A stretch of 64,000 nt of DNA, taken from Linum tenue (taxonomy: Eukaryota > Streptophyta > Magnoliopsida > Malpighiales > Linaceae). The stretch lies in the NCBI GenBank assembly GCA_946122785.1, contig CAMGYJ010000011.1, forward strand, positions 40,388,513 to 40,452,512. The letters run 5' to 3'. The notes under the pieces are model-generated. The model had not been told where the DNA came from, ran no database searches, and saw nothing but the letters and a program-made list of their open reading frames with translations. Position numbers and translations under genes: made by a program. Positions within the stretch are counted from its first letter, which is position 1; the number at the start of each line of letters is the position of its first letter. Positions 11,591 through 23,789 of this stretch are shown piece by piece.

Positions 11591-11850
11591 CCCAATCCTT
11601 TTAACCAAACCGAAATACTCATGGCTCCGGAGCCGGTTAAAAACAATACTTACAATTTTCAACAAAACAAATACAACCGAATTTTTCCAAAAGAAATTCA
11701 AATGAAATGTCCTATACACTTGGGAAACCACAATCCATAGTCAATAAAATCTAACTTCTGAACCTCCTGTTTTTACTCATAATCATGAAACATAAATAAA
11801 TAAACATATCTAACTCTAAATCCTCGCAGAGTTCCCTGAGATCTCGCCAA
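11591..11850. other. Short intergenic stretch
   Basis: No recognisable gene; separates the relic Athila-like LTR from the reverse-oriented gypsy-type LTR. Confidence 0.4.
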
Positions 11851-12813
11851 TGTTAGTGTGGCTGCTCGACTCGCCCTACCACTTTTCAAAATCCACACTC
11901 GCTAACCCTTCTTCAACCTGGTGAGTGAGAAGGGGTTAGTCTCGTCGTTACTACAACCTAAGTTCCTTGCCTTAAACATTTTCTTAATTTCCCCTCTTAC
12001 ATGAAAGTCGTTCTTGCTCCTACCCTTTACAAACCATTCCTTAATTAACTTATAGGAGTTCTCTACTTCTATAATTAACTAATACACATAATTACTACTA
12101 GGGACCATCGTGTTATGGCTCGCCGTCCGATGTCCCTACCTCAAAAGCAATGGTAATGCGTTACATCTTGCCGTCCAGCACCGTGCCCGACCAACTACTG
12201 CGTTACATCTCACCATCGAGTAGTGACCCAAAAATACATGATATCCACTGCTGCGTTACGTCTCGTCGTCCAGCAGTGAAGTTTGTAGTCGCCGTCGTCC
12301 CTATTGAGCCCTTTGCCATCAAAGATCTTCCCGGTGGGAAATGAGGTGGGGTTAGGGATGCTTTGCGACTACTGTCTCAAAGGGAGGGAGAGAGCCGCTG
12401 CTCTTTTGTTTCCACCGTTCCCTTTTTCCCTCGAACGCGACCCAACTCTCTCTCCCTTTCATCTCCTTCCTTTCAGCGACGCAAACAATTTCTACCCTTT
12501 TAACTCCTAACCCTCCCCTCAAGACCCCGACGTTATAGCCATTATAATCATCATAATTATTTTCATCCCATTGAACGTAACCCAATTACTTAGCTAATGT
12601 TATTAGTATAAATATAATAATTTTTATTATAAATGCAAAAGAGGCTATCGTTTAACCAATTAAATTAGGCCTTTCCTCCAAGGGTATGGCCACTACAGAT
12701 CTATAGCTCAATCCACTTATATAAGAGTTGGTTTGGGTTTTCGTTGTTGAAATTGTCCCAAGTTTACGAATTTATTGTAGGTTGAACCTTAACCCAAAAA
12801 TCACGGTGTTACA
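11851..12813 (-). mobile_element. Gypsy-type LTR, reverse orientation, with adjoining polypurine tract
   Basis: Read on the minus strand, gtggaggaaa (polypurine tract) runs directly into TGTAACACCGTGATTTTTGG, the usual opening of many Ty3/gypsy LTRs, and the 963-bp segment closes with CTAACA at 11851. TG...CA ends and the tract identify it as a 3' LTR whose internal region would lie to the right. No identical 5-bp duplication flanks it, so it is not a clean solo LTR. The LTR contains a series of ctgcgttac(at/gt)ctcgccgtc motifs near 12155-12290. Confidence 0.65.
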
Positions 12814-13842
12814 TTTCCTCCACGCTTATATATATTTCGTCCCCAAAATTTAGACTGTGTACTCGGCCTTTGAACTGAGACACTTTGCATTTGATAGTGG
12901 TTGCCTCGACTAGGATATCACATTTCCCCATACTTAAGAAATATTTCGAGCTCAAAATTTGTTCATCGTGATAGCTCAACGTCTCACTTGTGTTTCTACA
13001 AAAAAAAAAGTCTCACTTGTGGTAATCCTTCTACTACTGGGATTTATACCTCCTTTAGCTTGTACAACCGGGAGCTATAAATCCTTGCCTCCAATTCGTG
13101 TGGTTCTTGATCAACTGATAACTCACGCATTTCTCATAAACTACTTACTCAGCTAGCTGCTTGCTCAATGCGACTATGGCACTATGGCACTCTCTCTAGA
13201 ATCACCTCGAACTTTCTCTTACCTTCCCACTCTCTCTTGGTATGTTACGTAAGTCCTCCTTATCGTGTCCATTGAAACTCCTCCCCGAAGGTCCTACTTG
13301 CTTTCTCTAACCTTAATTAGAACTTCCCTCGAACGTTCTACTTTCTTGTCTGCCCTCGGCTGACTTGTTGACTTTTCTTAGACAAGTTTCGAGATTCTGA
13401 CTCTTAGCCTACCTTGGTGCGACGATGATCCTTGTGTCCCTTGGATTCTTGACCTTCCATGACTACTGTAACTTGTAGGGTCTCTCGAATCCCTCCTCAT
13501 AACTCGGCTTAGTTGGTGCCACCTCTCGCCTCGCTTACTTAAAATTGGCTTCCGTCACCATGGGTGACCCTCAACCTGAATTTTGACTATCATGAAACGT
13601 ATCACTCTCATATACCTTATCCTCTAGCTTGCACTTATTGGTTACATAGTGTGCTTGCTCCAACCTCATTCTTTACCGCGTTTATCGTGATGGTTGTCTC
13701 CTTCTTTTCCAAGACTTACCGTCAGCCTAATTCCCCAGGTCCACGATCCCTCTTCTTAGGGGCATGTTGTATCCATAAGGGATTCAGTCGGTGTATGTAC
13801 AACACGTGCTTACTCCTCGCCTTGACATATTGGTACTTTGAT
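12814..13842. other. Degenerate region next to the gypsy LTR
   Basis: This should be the internal part of the gypsy-type element if one was ever here, but no gag or pol motif was recognised on either strand. CT-rich text (ctctctc, ttcctc words) dominates 13180-13560. Origin unresolved. Confidence 0.35.
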
Positions 13843-14944
13843 ATTTGTCAAGCTCCCTATAACCTTGAGCGTACACAAACCTAAAATCGACCCCAGTTCT
13901 GACAAATACAGCTCAGGTTTGGTGTCGATCGAAAGCGGTGGTGGGCGTTCCCTAGATCAAATACAATTTGGATGGACGGTATGGAGTTACGTTATCCCAC
14001 ATTTTTTTCAAACTACATAACAATAATACAATGGAACAAATGCTTACCTTACCATCATTTCTTAATTATTTTAAGGTAAACCCAAAAGTATATCGCGGTG
14101 ATGATAGTGTTCGATCCTTCATATATTTCAAGGTAAGTACGTACGTATCTGCATTGATGTTCCGATGTGTTTTCCCCGATCGACACTCAATACAATATTC
14201 ATGCAAAAGACGTAACAAAGATTACAACTGAAACTGACGGAGTGCACTGATGATCAGATCGATCATTATTAATCTAATGGCGTCTGTCTGTTCTGTTGTG
14301 CAAAAAATAATAGACTGGGCGTCCTGGGTTCCCGAGCTGCTTCAACAATTATTTCTGTAAAGGATTCGTCCACACCAATGCAAACGTACCAGTAGATGGT
14401 GTCTTGACACCTTCCACTTCAGGTCCCGATGCAACCATCACGGAGATCTATAACTTCATAGAACAGGTAATTCATTTCACTAGCTCTATATATATAAATT
14501 GACGATGCTAAATGTATATTTATTAAATGACTAGCTAGTTTTGGGTAATTCATGTATAGGATGTGCAAACTAGGGCTTGGTGGCTGAGCCTGTTCACAGA
14601 TGATAAGAAAGAGGCAATCGGATACTGGCCAGCTGAGATATTCAACGTCATGGGATACTCTGCGGACACGATAAGATGGGGAGGAGAAGTTTACACGCCG
14701 GACACAGAGGACCAAACCCCTCCAATGGGAACCGGCGCTTTCGTAGATGGCAACTATTTCAAATCTGCTTACGTGGGCCAGATACTCGTGGCGGATAACT
14801 CAGCCCAATATTAAAACCCTCCTCAGTCCATTCAGAAAAGGGACGGCTATTGCTACTTCGCCGGCGATACATCTGACAAACTCGACTATCAGTTTAGCTG
14901 TGTACGGAGGCAAAGGGGGTACCGAACAAAATTGTACCCGTGAC
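13843..14944 (+). pseudogene. Neprosin-domain (DUF239) gene, C-terminal exons, broken
   Basis: Four coding blocks match the neprosin peptidase domain of secreted plant proteins: about 13843-13990 (KYSSGLVSIESG...DQIQFGWTV), 14076-14132 (NPKVYRGDDSVRSFIYFK), 14314-14466 (SCFNNYFCKGFVHTNA) and 14560 onward (RAWWLSLFTDDKK...GYWPAEIF...IRWGGEVY). Introns have GT-AG borders, and all exon junctions keep phase 0. The reading frame hits TAA at 14812-14814, yet coding-like text continues and ends in another frame (YGGKGGTEQNCTRD, to 14944), the usual Gly-rich Cys-containing C-terminus; a frameshift lies near 14905. The N-terminal propeptide and signal peptide are absent upstream. Neprosins are glutamic prolyl endopeptidases; this copy is a decayed 3' part. 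Confidence 0.75.
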
Positions 14945-15879
14945 TAGCTGGTGACGTAGTGATAATTGATACTCCTTCCCTTTAGTAACTTCAACTCAAA
15001 ACTATATATCTTTCTTATTTATTATTTTACGGGACAATGTACCCCTAAAAATCTCGGTTCTTTCTAACTATGTTTTTGGCATTTCTCGGGCAAAAAAAAA
15101 CAACAACTAAAAATCGTCATTTATATCCCAAACTATCAATAAAGGCAGAAACATTATAAACTATGGAGGCTCAAGTCCATTTATGTTTTCAACCTTTTCG
15201 TTCACCGTAAAATTTAAACAATGACCTAAAGGGGGTCAAAATATGGTTGACGGTTGAAGATGTATGCTCGCTTTCCTAAACGTGGTCGTTTGAATACAAT
15301 TATATTAAAAATTGGTTAATAGCATAAATTGCCCTTCTATTATGACATTTTCTCAAACTTGCCGCTCTATTATTTTTCACGTCAAACTTACCCCTCTACA
15401 ACAATCACAAATCTATACATGCCATTCTGTTCCGTTAATTATGATTGAACCGACTTTGAGTCGAGGTTTAATGACCTCTTTATGGAGAGGACACCTGTGT
15501 TTTTGTAGTTTTGGGATCCTCTGCTTTCGATTCCTCTGGTTGTGTGAGCGAGGATGAGAGTGTCGGCATGGGAGCTGATATGCTACCTGTGGTGGCGTTT
15601 CCACCGAAAAACCATTAAACTCAATCACCACCATCGCAACCATAAATCTCGAACCTCCCAGAGAAATAGAGGACGAAGACGGATGAGGAGATGCAGTCGA
15701 CGTTAACCGCTTTGGGTTCGGAAAACAATTAGTTCCCTGTTGTGTATAGATAGGTCCCGAAAAAAGAACGAATCGAAACATGACAGCACCGACTTATTAT
15801 CTTCTCTATCTCGACAGCCATTCATGCATCTCCTTCTGTTTACACCTAAAATATTTTTAGCTCAAATATTAAATTATTG
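14945..15879. other. Intergenic stretch
   Basis: AT-rich text without recognised coding signal. The portion near 15310-15430 (attgcccttctattatgac, cttacccctctacaaca) resembles ends of common plant MITEs, but no partner terminus was found. Confidence 0.35.
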
Positions 15880-16620
15880 CAGTGTCGCGAGGTCGACAAC
15901 GCCGCCAGCTAAACAACATTGCGATGGAGAGCAATGTCGAGGTCACGAGTTCAAACATTGCCGTGAAACTCAACGATGCTGCGAATTCTATGAGGTCGCG
16001 AGCTAACCAACTTTGCAGTGGAGAGAAATGTCGTGCATGCGAGTTCAGCAGTGTGGCGAGTTCGACAACGCCGCGAAACCCAACTATGCCGTGAGATAAA
16101 CAGTATCTTGATAATGCTGCAAGTTTAACGACATTGCAAATTCGCCAACGACATCCTGAGGTTGGCGAGGCCGCGAGCTAAACAAAATCACGGTGGCCGA
16201 CGGCGCCGCGAGCTCAACGACGTCGCAATTCCAACGACATTACAAGTGCAACAGCGGCGCGAGGTCAATCATGCCGGCATTGTGAATCTTGCAAGTTTGA
16301 TGATGCCGAACGACATCACAAAGCCAGCAATGCTGCTGATCGATCTCGATGATTTCGATAAGTTGGAGCAAGCTTAGCAACGTGACGAGTCCAACAGGAG
16401 TCAAAACGACAATGTTGTTTAATCATCAACATCGCCATGAGTCTTGTATCGATGTGGTCTTGAGCAGTGGTGAGATTTTGTAAGGCTAATGTCGTGACTC
16501 AATTCCATGACAACAACGTTACAATTGGAGCGGCATTGCGAGTTCATCGATGCCGCGAGGTTGACGACATCGCAAAGTTGAGCGATGTTGCGAGTCCAAT
16601 GGTGATGTGGGGTAAAACAA
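15880..16620. repeat. Degenerate tandem repeat built on gcgag-ttcaacgacg
   Basis: Roughly 740 bases consist of many diverged copies of a unit of about 20-25 bases resembling gcgagttcaacgacgtcgc, in the same orientation. Short open frames here are by-products of the repeat. It directly precedes the truncated LTR of Athila element A. Confidence 0.65.
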
Positions 16621-16684
16621 CGGTGTTTTTTCACCGATGGTGTGGTCTTGTTAGCTATTTAGATCAATGATGATGAAGCATACT

Positions 16685-17768
16685 ATCTAATTCCCCAATT
16701 CCACGACTGGGGATCTTCATGTGGAGATCATGGATTTCGGATATTGCTACTAATCGATGCGCCCCGTTTTGGGAAATCCACGGTCTAAACTCAAAATCCC
16801 AGACCGTTGATTTGGAACGTGGATTCTGGCGTCCGGTTTTCTAAGCTTCAGCTGGTGGAACTTGTCTCATGATCCAATTTTATAAGATCTAAAGAGGTAG
16901 AGAGAACCCTAGAGAGAGAAAGTGACGAAGAACACCCGTTGGGCAAGGTTTGGAGCGATATGAAGACCTCGAAGCTCGACTCCTCATTCGGGTAGTACCG
17001 ATTGACCGTTTGGAGATGATTTTAATTGTCCTTATGATGATTACCTTTCCTAGCATGATGTCCTCTTCTCTCCATGGAGTAAACTCCCTTCTCATCTAGG
17101 TATGAAGAACCCTAGTCTTGTATGTTAAGAATGGTTGTATGAACCTCGTTTGCGAATGATTGATTTGATATATTCAATAGAGGCATTAATCAGAATTGCA
17201 TGAGTCTTGATTTAACCTGTGTGATTCCTACTTTAACGTAGAACGATAGTCTCTGCATAGGCTAAAAGAGCGACCTTAAATTGGAAGTGGTGAATCGACT
17301 TATTTAATCGATAAGTCGATTCACTACTCTGTACTAGAATTAAAGCAAGTAGAGGAAGTTTGGTGTGTTATTGCCTTGGTAGTTTATGCCGGTGGAGGTT
17401 AGTCACCCGCCGGGTACTCGAACCAAGAGGATATGGTCTTCTTTAGTCAAGATTTCAGACTTGTCAAGAACTTTCCACAATGTATCTTTCAATCTAAACA
17501 AATTGGGAACATATAATCTGAACTAGCTGCATACTAGGGGGAACCATACCTGGATGACCTTTAACATACTTGGAAAACCGGGACATTTTTTGCTTTCTGT
17601 TTATTTTGAAATTGAACAACTCACTACACTTAGTTTACTAGATAATATAAGTTTACGAAGTAGGCAGTAGATCTAGACTCTGGGTTGATATTAAAACTGA
17701 ACCACTATTCTGCATTTCCATCCAACGATTCACTTGGTCGTAGTTTGATGTTGTGTTTTAGCGTGCCA
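16685..17768 (+). repeat. 5' LTR of Athila element A, truncated at its start
   Basis: It aligns with the 3' LTR from tctaattccccaattcc onward and ends in CCA just before the primer binding site. The corresponding 3' LTR text starts about 270 bases earlier (23092). A palindromic module with ATCCACGGTC and GACCGTTGAT words occupies about 16690-16830. Confidence 0.8.
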
Positions 17769-17774
17769 AGTTTT

Positions 17775-17794
17775 TGGCGCCGTTGGCGGGGATC
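17775..17794 (+). promoter_or_regulatory. Primer binding site of element A (tRNA-Asp)
   Basis: TGGCGCCGTTGGCGGGGATC is complementary to the 3' end of plant tRNA-Asp with one mismatch (G for C at the twelfth base). It lies six bases after the LTR. Confidence 0.85.
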
Positions 17795-17913
17795 CTCTAG
17801 GTTTATTGGAGAAACGTGAAAGTTTGTTACTTTAGAATTTATTTTTCTGCCTTTTCTTTCTTCCCCCTTTGTACCTTCACGGGTTGTGTTTGCAGAATGT
17901 ATGCAGGTAGTGC

Positions 17914-19600
17914 ATGGCCCGTAGCCAGTCACGAGATATACTACCATTGGACCAGGAGCTTGAACGTGCCTGTCGCAACTTCAAGAGAGCTTTAAAGGTA
18001 TGAATGGTTGCGGAGGAAGCTCTTGCTCAACTAAACATCAACCAGGAAGACGAAATGGATGAACCCAATAATGGCGGGGCGGTTGTCCCCGATGAGCATA
18101 CCATGGGATATTACTGGACAACTAGAGCTGCAGACATGAGGTCCCCCATCCAACACCCTCAAGTTGCGGCCAACAACTTTGAGGTGAGCACCTCTGTTAT
18201 CACCATGTTGAAAGGTTCGGTGATGTTCCATGGGTAGGCGGGAGAGTGCCCCAGAGCGCACCTACGGCGATTCCACGAGCTGATCGATGGAAACAAGATT
18301 AATGGGGTCTTGCAGGACGCCATTCAGCTGCGTTATTTCCCTTTTACTCTAGAGGGACATGCCAGATGTGAATGGACAAATGGACCCCAGGGTCAATCAC
18401 GACATTACCCGACCTAGACAATAAATTCTTGACCCATTATCATCCACCGTCCAAGACATCAGACCTGTAGAAGGAGATTACACATTTTGCCCAGGAGGAG
18501 GATGAAACCATTCGGAATGCTTGGGAGAGATACACCAGTATCTTCCTGAAGTGTCCCAATCATGGTTTTAATGACGCCTTCAAAGTGGGCACCTTCTACC
18601 ATGCTCTTTTCCCTAAAGACAAGCAGCTAATTAACTCGGTCTGTGGTGGAAACATGCTGACAAAGATGCCACCCCAGTTGAATCATCTCTTTGATGAAAT
18701 GGCGGAGCAGGGCTATGATTGTGGGTCTGCTAAGAGGTCGAGAAGAGCGTTAGGCCAGGGTGTGCATGCCGTGCACACAGTCATCTGTGTTGGTGTAGGT
18801 TGTCTCTAAGTTGGTATCAGCTATGGATCGTAATGAAATTATCTGTAGGACAGGGCAGCAGCAGGCAATGCAGTGCTAGTGGTGTGAGAGCAGCCACCGC
18901 ACGGTGGAAGACTGTCAGGCAATGAGGGAATCTACTACCCACCAAGAGCAGCTGGACTTCATCAGCAATGCGTGGCGTTTCGACCCCTACAGTAATACCT
19001 ATAATGACGGGTGGCGCCAACATCCTAACTTCTCTTGGGGTGACAGTAATCCTAAGCCACTAGTCCTCCAGCGACAAGCCTACCACTCCCGTCCGGGGCA
19101 GTACAAGCCACTGCAGCAGCCTCTTTATCCGGCCAGACAGGAGCAGATTGTTCCTCAGCAGCATGCGCGACAGTTTCAGCAGTCGGGCACAACCCCAGCC
19201 GCTCTAGTACCGCGTGACCCGATGGCCGAGTTGTGCGACGTCATGGCAGGTCTTGCCAATAATAGTACCACTAAGTTTGGAAACTTGGAGCGGTTCATGG
19301 AGAGGGCTTCTGGGCAGTTCTTGTAGCTCGAAGCTGGAATACACAGGCTGTCTTGCAAGACATCCAGCTCCAGCTTGGTAGCCTTCATAGAGCCGTTAGG
19401 CAGAGGCCTCTGGGTAACATACTGGGACAGACAGTCCCAAATCCAAACAACCCGGATGCCCAGCTAAGTTCCATTACCATCAGGAGTTGCAAGGTCACAA
19501 CAGAGATCCCTATTCCATTCAGACAAGGGAAAGAGCCACTTGCTTCAGCACTTCTAGCAGATGAGAAAGAAATGGAGAAGGAGGTTTAGGTCCTGCTCCC
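17914..19600 (+). pseudogene. Athila gag relic of element A
   Basis: It starts at the ATG corresponding to those of B and C (MARSQSRDILPLDQELERAC). Recognisable gag segments follow in shifting frames: YYWTTRAADMRSP, a block with FNDAFKVGTFYHALFP near 18570-18620, and EDCQAMRESTTHQEQLDFI near 18907. Stops occur near 18002, 18235, 18807, 19324 and 19587. Gag would form the particle that packages element RNA; this copy cannot. After VVKEYVPQIPFP (near 19612-19648) the text jumps directly to the palindromic non-coding region, so protease onward is deleted. Confidence 0.75.
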
Positions 19601-19639
19601 ACACCACAACCAGTGGTGAAGGAGTATGTTCCTCAAATC

Positions 19640-20468
19640 CCCTTTCCACGACTAGGGATTTTGGTCAGCGACCGTGGATTTCCCCATATAAATGAAAAAT
19701 CTGGGCGAAACCCTCATTTGTCCCCGGTCCCTTCCCCTAGTTCGCTCTCCCCACTCTCCTCTCTGTTCCGCCGAGAAACTCGTCTCCGATGGAGATTTGT
19801 AGATCCAGTCGTCGTCCGACCTCAAATTGATAATCCGAATTCGGACCTTTCCTCCCACGTCGGGGCGCTATTGTTGTGCGATTTTGGGGCCGATTGGCGC
19901 TGGCAATTTTTCGGTGACTTTTTCGGTGAAATCTCGACCACTTTCCGACGATGCCCTGCTTCATTTCTGTTGTCCGTTGCGTGTCCCGTGCTTATTATAG
20001 CCGTCTACTTGCATCACCAGGTTGGTATCAACTTTTTTTATTTTTATTTAGTGGAGAATTGACGACTAGGTAGAGAGCGGGATTTCTGAGTTGCTTGCTG
20101 ATTGTTTGAGAACCGAATGCCATTACTAGGTTGCTAGACGTGCCATGAACTATATTGTGACTTGATTATGTTGGCTCGATGCCCCTTTGTCGGGTTTACA
20201 ATATAGGTTATCCCTAGCTACCTTTCTCTGGCTATTCTGCAATCGGGCTTGTTTCCATGTTCGTGCATTTAATTGTGGGGGGAAACGCTTCTCCCCTATC
20301 TTCCTTTCCTTAACACGGGCGACATGGCTCCACCTTTGGCATCTCTGTTTTGCATGATTATGTTCATTTGGCACGCCTACATCTAGGGTTTGCATCATAC
20401 ACACGACAATGACGCGCAGTTCGCTGCGGTTCTGGTAGGAACCATCGAGGAGCATTGGTATCTCAAAA
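19640..20468 (+). other. Non-coding stretch of element A upstream of the third ORF, with module copy
   Basis: It begins at the deletion junction (cctttccacgactagggatt). The LTR-type module words recur at 19645-19690 (gaccgtggatttcccc). A CT-rich stretch follows (about 19710-19790), then text without coding signal. Confidence 0.55.
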
Positions 20469-21660
20469 ATGTCGTCTTCCGGGATCTGTAATACGAGGTC
20501 GACTTCTAGAATACCATTGCCAGTGGCGGCGACTCCTCCGCCTCTGTGCTCCCACTTACACCGATCTGGTGTTGGAGTTCTTCTCCACTTTCTGCATGGT
20601 GGCGGAGCGCCCCAACCTAGCTCGTGTTGGTTGCATCATGTTCCAACAGGGGAATGAAGACCAGGAGATGAGTGTCGACCAGTTTGGTGAGGAACTAGGC
20701 CTGAGTTTATGACCTTTTAGATACCATGTCTCCGAGAGTCCAACCCCACAGGGAGTGGATCTCTTCGACTTCTACACCACCATCTGCTTCCCAGACCACT
20801 AGGAGGTGTGCTTTGATCCTGGGAAGACAAGTTCCACCACTTTGCTGCCACGGGGGAGGATCATCCACCTCATCCTTACCCGCTCGGTTTGTCCTAGTGT
20901 CATCTCCCCCGACAATATCACTAAGCGGGCGCTATATCACATATACTCGATGACGTAGGTGAATGACAACCTTCATTTGGGTTCTGTGGTGGCGAAGACC
21001 TTTGCTAAGTCGGCATGGCACCCTCGGCACCTGTTGTGTGGCGCCTTTGGTCACTATCCTAGCCCTGCAGCTGGGCATCAACCTTCATGGTCTCACCGAC
21101 ATCGCCTCTACATCAGACTCCTTCTACCTTCCTCAGGATGTCATCTTCAACCAGGGCCTGCTGATGACGGCTCACGAATATGAAGTGGGTCAAGGGACTC
21201 TCTCTTCCTCCTACCAGAGAGACGAGGAAGAGGCCGATGATACCTCCTCCGAAGATGAGCCTGTCCACGAGGAGCCTCTCTCTGAACCGAAGGATCTACC
21301 TCCACGACGGAGACAGGTGCGAGGCGAGTCCTCATCCGGTCCTTCTGTTTCGTCGATGGACATTTTCACCTCCTATTTCCAGTAGCTGACGATCCAGAAC
21401 CAGCAGATCATGTCCTCTCAGCAGTAGTTTTAGGAACAGTATTGGGCTCATAAAGAGCAGTATTTTGGCTATCTGGCTAAGCTGGACTACCGCCTCGACC
21501 GTCTTGAGTTCGAGAAGGGTGTGATACGTGCTCAGATTCAGCATGAGCGAGACCGATCTCCTCCAGTTCTGTCACTAGGAGCATTACTAGACCACCCCAT
21601 GGGTGCCTTCACCACCGCCTCCACCTCCACCCCCAGAGGGTGAATATGATTTCATGGAAG
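20469..21660 (+). pseudogene. Athila third ORF (ATHILA ORF-1/env-position protein) of element A, degenerate
   Basis: Starting near MSSSGICNTRS (20469), a frameshift leads into PTYTDLVLEFFSTFC, which matches EPTFTELVWEFYTTF of element C. Frames change again before TRLAxHF-like text near 21080. The end is marked by an acidic stretch (EEEADDTSSEDEP), an RR-rich block (PPRRRQVRGESSSGPS) and a Q-rich coiled-coil-like tail broken by stops. In Athila elements this ORF occupies the env position; no signal peptide or membrane segment is evident here. Confidence 0.65.
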
Positions 21661-22003
21661 ACATCAACTTCGACATCGACACCGTTGAGTAGTCTGTATT
21701 CGCTGGCCGTTTCTGTGTGTTTTTCTTTTTCTTTCTTTGTTTTTTGGTTGCTCCATCTGTGTGGGAGCTTGAAATTTTTCCGTGTGTTTATTTTCTTTTT
21801 GTTTTGCACCCATTTGGGTGGCACCTTTCCCAAACATTTCATGTTCTAGTGGTTGTTCTTGTGAGCATCCTTGCAGCAACTAGTCACTCTCCCGTTCCCT
21901 CGCTCCTGAATTGTCCTCTTTCCATTCCCACTATAGTTGGTTCCTACCGGTAACATCGTTCCCCTTATCCATCCCTCTTCTCCATCGAGGGCAATCCGAT
22001 CTT

Positions 22004-22014
22004 AGGTGTGGGGG
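22004..22014 (+). other. Internal polypurine-like tract of element A
   Basis: The text aggtgtggggg follows a stretch conserved in B and C (ggtaacatcgttcccctt, then gagggcaat). In B and C the same place reads taagtgtggggg, like the 3' polypurine tract. Confidence 0.45.
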
Positions 22015-22698
22015 TTGTTTAGTTTTGACTGCATAGATGTGTTTGGTGCTTGGAGCCTAGTACACTACCCAAATTTTACGATTTGACGGCTCTAAGTAGT
22101 GTTCCTTGCAAAAGCCTGCTCAATATGCTTTGAATTGACAGTCTTTGTGGCCACATGCAACCTAGGGAGGTAGTTTTAGCAATATGGAGGATGTCTAAGT
22201 ATATGATCTATCCTATTTTTATCTTTGCTGTCCCGATTGATTGTGTGAACTAGTGGATTCAGGACATTTGATTCATGTGGTATCGATGACTCCCTTTTTG
22301 TTGTGTTGTGGACTCATGTACCGTAAAAGGGTGCTCAATGTGCGTAATGAAAAGTAGTTGGTCCTCCATGTTGGAAATTCTAGATTTGAAACATAGGATA
22401 CGCCCAATGTGTGTGGCACCATTCATTTCCCAAAATCGGGTTTTGGAAAAGATTTTAGTGATAACTTAGTGGGGTAGTCCTACAAGGGAAAGCTAAGTCA
22501 TCTCTAGTACAAGTAAAAAATTTCACCCGTTGAACGGTTTGCCTACACGAGGATGTGCTTTTAAGGGCATGGATAGAGCTTCCGAACCCCTTAATTTCAT
22601 TGACCCACCACGAGTTGAGGAATAGGAGTTAAAAGAAGTAATCTGGCGAGTGACAGATGTTAAAAAATTCCTCTTGCTCAATCAATAAAAAAAACAAA

Positions 22699-22779
22699 GG
22701 GGTTGGAACCCCAACAAAGTGAGAATGTGAACAAAAAAAACAAAAGAAAAAAAAAATAATAAGGTAAAGGGGTTAGAAC
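22699..22779 (+). other. Putative 3' non-coding hairpin of element A
   Basis: ggggttggaacccc (22699-22712) can pair with ggggttagaac (22769-22779), one mismatch, around an A-rich loop. B and C have the same arrangement at the same place. Confidence 0.45.
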
Positions 22780-23076
22780 GATTGAAATGAAATGGAAGAG
22801 CACCCGATACAAAGAGTCCTTGGTTGTTGTGTAGGTGAGTCTCTTCATCCATGAATTGTTTGTCCTAGGTCCACTACTTGTCATGATCCTGGCTTGAGTC
22901 TAGTACTCACATTTGCATTGAGAGAAATAGGGCATATCTTAGAAAACCGGTCGACCTCGTAAGCTGCAAAATGATCCAGGAAGTCCTCTACCGATGATCG
23001 ATATTGCATGTTGCTGTAAAGGTATGTAGAGGTGCATTGGTTTGAGTCAGGTTTTTTTGGGGACAAGCAAACGGTT

Positions 23077-23091
23077 AAGTGTGGGGGAATT
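23077..23091 (+). promoter_or_regulatory. 3' polypurine tract of element A
   Basis: aagtgtgggggaatt directly precedes the TGATAAC start of the 3' LTR. It would prime plus-strand DNA synthesis. Confidence 0.8.
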
Positions 23092-23789
23092 TGATAACAC
23101 CATATTTACACATACTTTTCCCAGCATTTCTCAACCTTTTGGCTTAGCTTTTGATTGCTTTTTAACCCGTTTTATGCTAGGTAGTGCTTATTGATGAAGT
23201 TTCTAGCCTTGACACGTAAATGGAAGATGAGGAGCAAATTTGGGGGCAACTGGAGAGCGAACGGGAACCGGAGGCCAGAGCCGCTAAATCCAAGGTTGGG
23301 TGCCTAAAAATCCTCGACCGTGGATTCAAGGAATGGACCGTCTAATTCGTTCAGGGGAAATCCACGGTCTAATTCCCCAATTCCACGATCTGGGATTTTC
23401 ATGATGAGATCGTGGATTTCGGATATTGCCACTAATCAATGCGCCCCGTTTTGGTAAATCCACAGTCTAAAATCAAAATCCCCGACCATGGATTTGGAAC
23501 TTCTGGCGTTAGGTTTTCTAAGCTGTAGCTAGTGGAAGTTGTCTCATAATCCGATTTTCTGAGATATAAAGAGCTACAGAGAACCGTAGAGAGATAAAGT
23601 GACGAAGAACACCCGTTAGGCAAGGTTTGGAGCGATCTGAAGACCTCGAAGCTCAATTCCTCACTCGTGGAGTACCGATTGAACGCTTGGAGCAGATTTT
23701 CATGGTCCTTATGATGATTTCCTCTCATAGAATGATGTTTCCTCTTCTCTCCATGGAGTAAACACCCTTCTCATCCGAGTATGAAGAAC
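23092..23789 (+). repeat. 3' LTR of element A, first part (interrupted by element B)
   Basis: Opens with TGATAACACC and carries the module with ATCCACGGTC/GACCGTGGAT words at about 23296-23480. It is cut at agaac (23785-23789), the target duplication made by element B, and resumes at 33403. Confidence 0.85.
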
